Origin: Planctomycetaceae bacterium
GTDB lineage: Bacteria; Planctomycetota; Planctomycetia; Pirellulales; Pirellulaceae
Assembly (NCBI GenBank): GCA_012965455.1
Contig: DTSG01000318.1
Span: forward strand, 1 to 10,614
DNA: 10,614 bases
Direction of reading: 5' to 3'
The translations under genes were made by a program, and so were the position numbers. Positions 8,101-10,614 of this stretch are shown here, one piece after another; the first letter of the stretch is position 1, and each line of letters begins with the position of its first letter. Under the pieces are notes generated by a model, which worked only from the letters and a program-made list of their open reading frames with translations, ran no database searches and had not been told where the DNA came from.

Positions 8101-8706
8101 ATCGGCGATCACTGTTTTTGCGTCTCCCACCTTGGCAAACAAATTACTGTCGGGTTGGGCATCTTTCCACAATGCCCAACCTTGATCATCTCCGGTTGTC
8201 GTTTGCCATTTACCCCTGGTGTTGATTGCTTGCTTACCATTAGTAACCACAGGAGCGGCGACATTAAACCCACCGCGGGGATACTTGCGGTAGACGCGAA
8301 TGGCTAAAACATTGCTCTGCCCAGCCAGAACTTGTGCTGCTTGAATTTTATGTTCTGCATCCTCACCTAATCCACTGCGAAACTTGGGTGGCATCGCACC
8401 AATCGTACCAATCCGGACTCCGTTAAAAAATATCTCTCGGGCATCATCGACCGGTTCCACAAGTAGCGTCAGATCTTGTGATTTCCAGTCGGCCGGAATT
8501 GTAATTTGGCAACGGTACCAACGAAACCCATGTTCACTTGCGGCAGTTCGCGGTCGCTTCCAGTCCGCCGGAATATCAACGTCAGCCCATGTGGCCCCAT
8601 CTTCGCTTTGTAGAGCGGTTAATTGGTAACCGAAAAGAGTGAATCCCCCCGCTAGCAAAAACAACAAAACAAAATATTTAAACGGAGCGGGTGCAAGGTG
8701 TTTCAC
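5188..8706 (-). CDS. PVC-type multidomain cytochrome: jelly-roll + membrane-bound-dehydrogenase propeller + helical repeats + CxxCH heme domain
   Basis: Predicted exported protein of 1172 residues. A hydrophobic N-terminal segment (about 11-27) is a signal peptide or anchor. Residues 36-160 look like a galactose-binding jelly-roll (DWKRP, GFRWYRC, VEPVDDAREIFFNG). Residues 222-597 resemble the 'putative membrane-bound dehydrogenase' beta-propeller of Pirellula/Verrucomicrobium proteins (RMWVMEYRQYPDP, DTHSAASHLRWGPDGWLYG, FRPVDIQVGPDGALYVADLY). Two acidic DxNxD loops (302-311, 345-355) could bind calcium. About 605-1020 is helical HEAT-like repeat. About 1036-1172 is a cytochrome c-like domain with CGKCH (C1049, C1052, H1053) and a likely axial Met, M1145 in SLMPEG. 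The family is thought to oxidise sugar-like substrates and pass electrons to a periplasmic chain; the substrate is unknown. The start is GTG at 8706, the first start codon after an upstream in-frame stop near 8818, with no ribosome site. The gene converges on the aminotransferase gene, with a 71-base gap. Confidence 0.92.
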   Translation of the reverse strand: MKHLAPAPFKYFVLLFLLAGGFTLFGYQLTALQSEDGATWADVDIPADWKRPRTAASEHGFRWYRCQITIPADWKSQDLTLLVEPVDDAREIFFNGVRIGTIGAMPPKFRSGLGEDAEHKIQAAQVLAGQSNVLAIRVYRKYPRGGFNVAAPVVTNGKQAINTRGKWQTTTGDDQGWALWKDAQPDSNLFAKVGDAKTVIADFRKLENDRGARSPSDALKQFTTTPLLSVDTVLSDPDIAQPLSIKFDDRGRMWVMEYRQYPDPAGIEVVSRDKYLRTVYDKLPLPPPLGARGQDRISIHEDTNGDGKFDDHKVFVDGLNIATSFAIGDGGVYVLNPPYLLFYRDRNKDDQADGDPVVILEGFGIEDTHSAASHLRWGPDGWLYGAQGSTVSGNIKHYGTDEKPISSMGQGIWRYHPRLKKYEMFAEGGGNTYGVEFDSFGRVYSGYNGGNTRGFHYVQGGYYLKGFSKHGQLSNPYTFGYFPAMAHAQVPRFTHTFVIYEDPILPEYYRNRLYGVEPLQGRVVYSSFEADTSTFKTADLGHPLKTTDTWFRPVDIQVGPDGALYVADLYEQRIDHASHFQGRIDNTNGRVYRLRPTENWKNKSFDCSEFTNQELFGLFSSPIRSQRQTAVRLLRNRKLNKSDVAQLQTLLTNDEILVAINALWALNITGNFDLDIAQRSLTSDHWAVRGWSIRLAVDQLELDANYQTALLLQVQQEDNVQVRSQMAASARRVGPPLFAGIVKELLQRDEDVLDRHIPLLVWWAIEANATEFESIRNLFGDPHVWKQIMTKSIILQRLVKRYAMSGTRGELENLAWLFQTAPDKASSDVLMAGFEQSFEGRSLANLPASLLEQIRAAGGGSLQLKARLGDPAAIATAIETVANSNAPAQQRKDLISVLGQISAPAAIEPLLGILGSTADKTIKQATLNALQGFDTDNISTITLAAYVQFSQETQVVAQSLLASRSDWTVQLLQQVQDKKIPVDSIRQEAILTMLLHDNEEIKSQVVELFGEISPATSQQLQARIKELVSVIAEASGNPYDGKQLFLQHCGKCHQLFTDGGKIGPNLTSYKRDDLQAMLLNVVNPSITIREGFENYALFTLDGRTLTGFIDDQDSRVVVLRGTDGQRTVVNRNSIDEMQVIQRSLMPEGILKTLTPQQIRDLFAYLRSSQPLP

Positions 8707-8793
8707 GGCGACAGACCAAGAAGTGGAAGTAACGATTGTATAACTTATGTTAGATAGTTCTATCGTACCTATTAATCCAACTACGATTGGTCG

Positions 8794-8824
8794 TTGACAC
8801 CAGAAATTACCGCAGATTTAGATT
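8794..8824 (+). promoter_or_regulatory. Weak candidate promoter for the secreted-protein gene
   Basis: A perfect -35 hexamer TTGACA lies at 8794-8799. Possible -10 boxes are TTTAGA at 8817-8822 (17-base spacer) or TAGATT at 8819-8824 (19-base spacer); both are imperfect. It is suitably placed in the divergent intergenic region to drive the short ORF at 8845 and the gene at 8918. No comparably good promoter was found for the minus-strand cytochrome gene, although TACAAT (8740-8735, minus strand) is a possible -10 box. Confidence 0.35.
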
Positions 8825-8844
8825 TTTGTAGAGAGAGGGTCAAA

Positions 8845-8898
8845 ATGGAAACCTATGTTGACGGTAAGAGAGAAAACAATTTAATGTTTCGCCTGTGA
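8845..8898 (+). CDS. Possible 17-codon upstream ORF with a good ribosome site
   Basis: ATG at 8845 to TGA at 8896-8898 encodes METYVDGKRENNLMFRL. A purine-rich GAGAGAGGG (8831-8839) sits five bases before the ATG, one of the best ribosome-site matches in the window. The stop lies 19 bases before the ATG of the secreted-protein gene, in a different frame, so it could act as a translated leader that delivers ribosomes to that gene. The peptide has no recognisable motif. It is very short and may be chance. Confidence 0.25.
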   Translation: METYVDGKRENNLMFRL

Positions 8899-8917
8899 TT
8901 GAAAGGGCGTGAGAAGT

Positions 8918-9340
8918 ATGAAAAATCGAAAAAACCGAATAGCGGTTATGGCCTGTCTGGGGGCCTGGTTGCTTGGAACAGCAATCGCGTTTAGTGCCGA
9001 CCAACTCGCCCCCGGTACACTGGACCACCTACACTTCAGTGATTTGAAGCTCGGTGATACGATCGTATTAGAAACTGCGTCCGAGACGTACGAATTGAAG
9101 ATTATCGATACGCACCGCGCCAGTGCAATGGCGAACCGAATTAAGACCGGGTCGACAAGCGAGTCGCTAGGATTTGTGCGATTACTTGGCGCAACTACCG
9201 GCAAACAAAGAGGTGGGCTGACACTCGTTGAAATGGGAGTCATTCGTGACGGCATGAAGCTAGAACTTGGCTTAGGCGACCTGCATAGCGCCAATCGCTT
9301 TCAGACAGAACCGATCACCGCCATCAAAATCAATGACTAG
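8918..9340 (+). CDS. Small secreted protein with predicted beta-rich domain, unknown function
   Basis: The product has 140 residues from the ATG at 8918. A GTG at 8909 in the same frame would add three residues, but GAAAGGG at 8901-8907 is better spaced for the ATG. The N-terminus is a clear Sec signal peptide: basic MKNRKNR, a hydrophobic core at about 8-24, and likely cleavage after AFSA (residue 27). There is no convincing lipobox. The mature part, about 113 residues, alternates short hydrophobic strands with turns (DLKLGDTIVLE, YELKIID, GFVRLLG, MKLELGLGD, ITAIKI), suggesting a small beta-barrel or beta-sandwich. I do not recognise a named family; the pattern is reminiscent of small planctomycete exported proteins. 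It may be preceded by a 17-codon leader ORF and is followed by two hairpins, so it is probably transcribed alone. Confidence 0.75.
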   Translation: MKNRKNRIAVMACLGAWLLGTAIAFSADQLAPGTLDHLHFSDLKLGDTIVLETASETYELKIIDTHRASAMANRIKTGSTSESLGFVRLLGATTGKQRGGLTLVEMGVIRDGMKLELGLGDLHSANRFQTEPITAIKIND

Positions 9341-9359
9341 TGTACATTTGTATACTAGT
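9336..9359 (+). repeat. Hairpin overlapping the stop codon of the secreted-protein gene
   Basis: ACTAGTGTAC (9336-9345) pairs with GTATACTAGT (9350-9359) over 10 bp with one G-U pair and the 4-base loop ATTT. The 5' arm includes the TAG stop at 9338-9340. It lies 14 bases before the larger terminator stem and has no T run of its own. It may stabilise the mRNA 3' end. Confidence 0.55.
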
Positions 9360-9370
9360 TAGCTGAACCA

Positions 9371-9415
9371 CAAAAATGGCTCGAGTGCACCAATCTGTAC
9401 TCGAGCCATTTCTAT
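9371..9415. terminator. Strong bidirectional intrinsic terminator
   Basis: AAATGGCTCGAGT (9374-9386) pairs perfectly with ACTCGAGCCATTT (9399-9411). Three more pairs (one G-U) extend the stem inward to 16 bp with the loop CCAATC. On the plus strand the stem ends in TTT and is followed by CTATT. On the minus strand the arm runs into TTTTTG. It can therefore stop transcription of the secreted-protein gene from the left and of tRNA-Pro from the right. Confidence 0.85.
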
Positions 9416-9419
9416 TAAG

Positions 9420-9494
9420 TCGGGGCGGTGGGATTCGAACTCACGACCTTCTGGTCCCAAACCAGACGCGCTAACCAGGCTGCGCTACGCCCCG
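9420..9494 (-). tRNA. tRNA-Pro, anticodon UGG
   Basis: On the minus strand, acceptor arm CGGGGCG (9494-9488) pairs with CGCCCCG (9427-9421), followed by discriminator A (9420). The D stem is GCGC/GCGC around a 10-base loop containing GG. The anticodon stem is TCTGG/CCAGA with loop TTTGGGA, giving anticodon TGG. The variable loop is 5 bases, and the T loop is the standard TTCGAAT. CCA is not encoded; the next bases read CTT. The length without CCA is 75 bases. The T stem GTGAG/CCCAC contains one A-C mismatch, at standard positions 52-62. The tRNA should read CCA and CCG and, with modified U34, possibly all proline codons. It has its own promoter and a strong terminator, so it is likely a single-gene transcript. 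Confidence 0.95.
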
Positions 9495-9507
9495 TAATGA
9501 AGAACCG

Positions 9508-9536
9508 AGTGTACCCAGAAGGCGTTGATTGGACAA
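9508..9536 (-). promoter_or_regulatory. Promoter of tRNA-Pro
   Basis: On the minus strand, TTGTCC (9536-9531) and TACACT (9513-9508) are separated by exactly 17 bases. Each matches four of the six sigma-70 consensus positions. The predicted start near 9501 lies about seven bases before the mature tRNA 5' end at 9494. The rest of the 125-base gap between parB and the tRNA shows nothing else recognisable. Confidence 0.65.
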
Positions 9537-9619
9537 CCCCCTTTCGCTAGCTATTGGGGCGACCCATGGGAGGCTTTTAGCGACGCTAGACGACAATTAA
9601 AGGAGATCGCGAGTCAGCG

Positions 9620-10594
9620 CTAACCGACTCGTCGTTGCTCAGTCGCACGATTAGCTAATTGCGCCAACAACCGTTGGAACTCATCGTGGTTATTGAAGTG
9701 GATGACGATCTTTCCTTTGCCACCAGCCTTCTCACGGATGTCAACCTTGGTACCTAACGCCTGCTTTAGCTCTTGCTCGAGCCGAGCTATCTGAAATGGA
9801 TTGCTGCCGCCCTCACCTCGTTTTACCTTCCGACCACCGCCACTCGGTTTGCCAGTGACGTCTCCTGCATCAAACAACGAGTCCTGTACGATTTGCTCTA
9901 CGGCTCGAACGCTCAATCCTTTGCGAACGATCTTTTCGCAAAGTTTGATTTGCTCGGCTGCGGTCACTAGTGGTAACAGTGCTCGAGCATGCCCGGCGGT
10001 GATCAAGTTGTTTGCTAGAGATTGTTTGACTGGATCGGGGAGCTCAAGCAGGCGAATCAAGTTTGCCACGGTCGAGCGGTCAACGCTGAGCCGCTGTGCC
10101 AATTCACTATGGCTACAATTGTGTTCATCTAAGTACCGCTTAAATGAGTCCGCTTTTTCCAGTGCATTAAGATCCTTACGCTGCAGGTTCTCAATAATTG
10201 CTAGTTCGGCCGTCTCACGATCGGAAGCCTCGCGTACTTGAGCAGAGATTGTTTTCCAACCCGCCATGATAGCTGCTCGCAGCCGCCGTTCACCGGAAAT
10301 CAATTCATATCGTGTACCTTTGGGGCGGACAACGATTGGCTGTAAAAGGTCATGTTGTTTGAGGCTTTGTGACAGCGCTGCGAGTTGTTTCTCATCAAAA
10401 TAACGGCGCGGTTGATAGGGGTTGTTGTCAATCTCTGACACTGCCAGGACGGTAAATCCAGAGGGACTTTTAGGGGTGTCTGTGGCTGTCGACGTTTTCG
10501 CTGGCTCGCTACCACTGGCATCGCCAGCAATAGATTCGATTGAGTCGCCCAACAAGGCAGCCAGCCCTTTTCCAAGTCGTCGGTCTTTAGTCAC
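9620..10594 (-). CDS. parB: Chromosome-partitioning protein ParB
   Basis: ParB/Spo0J-type CTP-dependent DNA clamp that loads at parS sites near the origin and, with the ParA ATPase, segregates the chromosome. The 324 residues fit the family. The N-terminal RRLGKGLAALLG (5-16) is the conserved ParA-contacting segment, followed by a Ser/Thr/Ala-rich linker to about 45. The nuclease-like CTP-binding domain contains NPYQPRR (58-64), GERRLRA (101-107) and ENLQRKDLNALEKA (135-148). The helix-turn-helix is at about 162-185 (SELAQRLSVDRSTVANLIRLLELP region). A Gly/Lys/Arg-rich linker (about 248-262) leads to the C-terminal dimerisation domain (about 266-316). The start is GTG at 10594, with an in-frame stop just upstream and GGAGGT (10608-10603) eight bases before it. 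The usual upstream partner, parA, would lie beyond the window. All key motifs are intact. Confidence 0.97.
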   Translation of the reverse strand: MTKDRRLGKGLAALLGDSIESIAGDASGSEPAKTSTATDTPKSPSGFTVLAVSEIDNNPYQPRRYFDEKQLAALSQSLKQHDLLQPIVVRPKGTRYELISGERRLRAAIMAGWKTISAQVREASDRETAELAIIENLQRKDLNALEKADSFKRYLDEHNCSHSELAQRLSVDRSTVANLIRLLELPDPVKQSLANNLITAGHARALLPLVTAAEQIKLCEKIVRKGLSVRAVEQIVQDSLFDAGDVTGKPSGGGRKVKRGEGGSNPFQIARLEQELKQALGTKVDIREKAGGKGKIVIHFNNHDEFQRLLAQLANRATEQRRVG

Positions 10595-10602
10595 GATTTA
10601 GT

Positions 10603-10608
10603 ACCTCC
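10603..10608 (-). promoter_or_regulatory. Shine-Dalgarno site fixing the GTG start of parB
   Basis: On the minus strand, GGAGGT lies eight bases before the GTG at 10594 and is the strongest ribosome site in the window. The in-frame TAA at 10600-10598 rules out a longer start. A TAC-TAA or a TGA overlapping the GTG could end an upstream gene, which would mean tight coupling to parA, but the sequence ends too soon to tell. Confidence 0.8.
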
Positions 10609-10614
10609 ATGCGG

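Noticed and set aside
8699..8706. TGTTTCAC, identical to half of the parS consensus recognised by ParB
   Set aside because: The other half of the palindrome is absent (next bases GGCGACAG), and these bases contain the start codon of the cytochrome gene. No full parS site was found in the window.
8752..8763. Inverted repeat GATAG-TT-CTATC in the divergent intergenic region as an operator
   Set aside because: The 5-bp arms are too short to support a specific regulator, and no second copy or overlapping strong promoter was found.
5135..8793. 11-bp direct repeat ACGATTGGTCG at 5135-5145 and 8783-8793 flanking the large cytochrome gene, like target-site duplications
   Set aside because: Several repeated 11-mers are expected by chance in about 10 kb. 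No transposase, terminal inverted repeats or change in sequence character accompanies them.
8918..9000. Lipoprotein lipobox (VMAC) in the secreted protein's signal peptide
   Set aside because: The Cys lies at residue 13, too early, before most of the hydrophobic core, and Met at -2 does not fit well. The AFSA cleavage site is better.

Overview
The window reads as ordinary chromosome from a planctomycete, most likely a Pirellulales/Pirellulaceae-type bacterium. The best taxonomic clue is the large minus-strand gene at 5188-8706. It combines a secreted beta-propeller 'membrane-bound dehydrogenase' region, a helical-repeat region and a C-terminal CxxCH heme domain, an architecture characteristic of the Planctomycetes/Verrucomicrobia group. 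Poor Shine-Dalgarno sites on several genes and small orphan secreted or membrane proteins fit the same picture. No phage, insertion sequence, CRISPR array or recognisable defence cassette is visible.

Left part, plus strand (1-5116): a small two-helix membrane protein that may begin before the window; asnS (asparaginyl-tRNA synthetase); a 331-base gap full of hairpins; carA (glutaminase subunit of carbamoyl-phosphate synthetase); a three-helix membrane protein of unknown function; a probable terminator; and an AlaC-like alanine/2-oxoglutarate aminotransferase. Centre, minus strand (5188-8706): the multidomain cytochrome, convergent with the aminotransferase gene. Right part: a divergent intergenic region with a possible 17-codon upstream ORF; a small secreted protein on the plus strand; a strong two-way hairpin terminator; tRNA-Pro(UGG) on the minus strand with a good promoter; and parB on the minus strand, starting close to the right edge, whose upstream neighbour (usually parA) would lie outside.

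The genes are mostly housekeeping: translation (asnS, tRNA-Pro), pyrimidine/arginine precursor supply (carA), amino-acid/pyruvate exchange (alaC-like) and chromosome segregation (parB). They do not form one pathway.

The most interesting signal is not a protein. Between asnS and carA there is a TATAAT box, a series of short hairpins, one possible pseudoknot, and a two-tier hairpin followed by seven T's that ends 20 bases before the carA start codon. No promoter fits between those T's and carA, so if the hairpin terminates transcription, carA depends on read-through. That is the layout of an attenuator or riboregulator. The same stretch also contains a 48-codon ORF with a local arginine cluster. 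All of this is inferred from sequence by eye and is untested.
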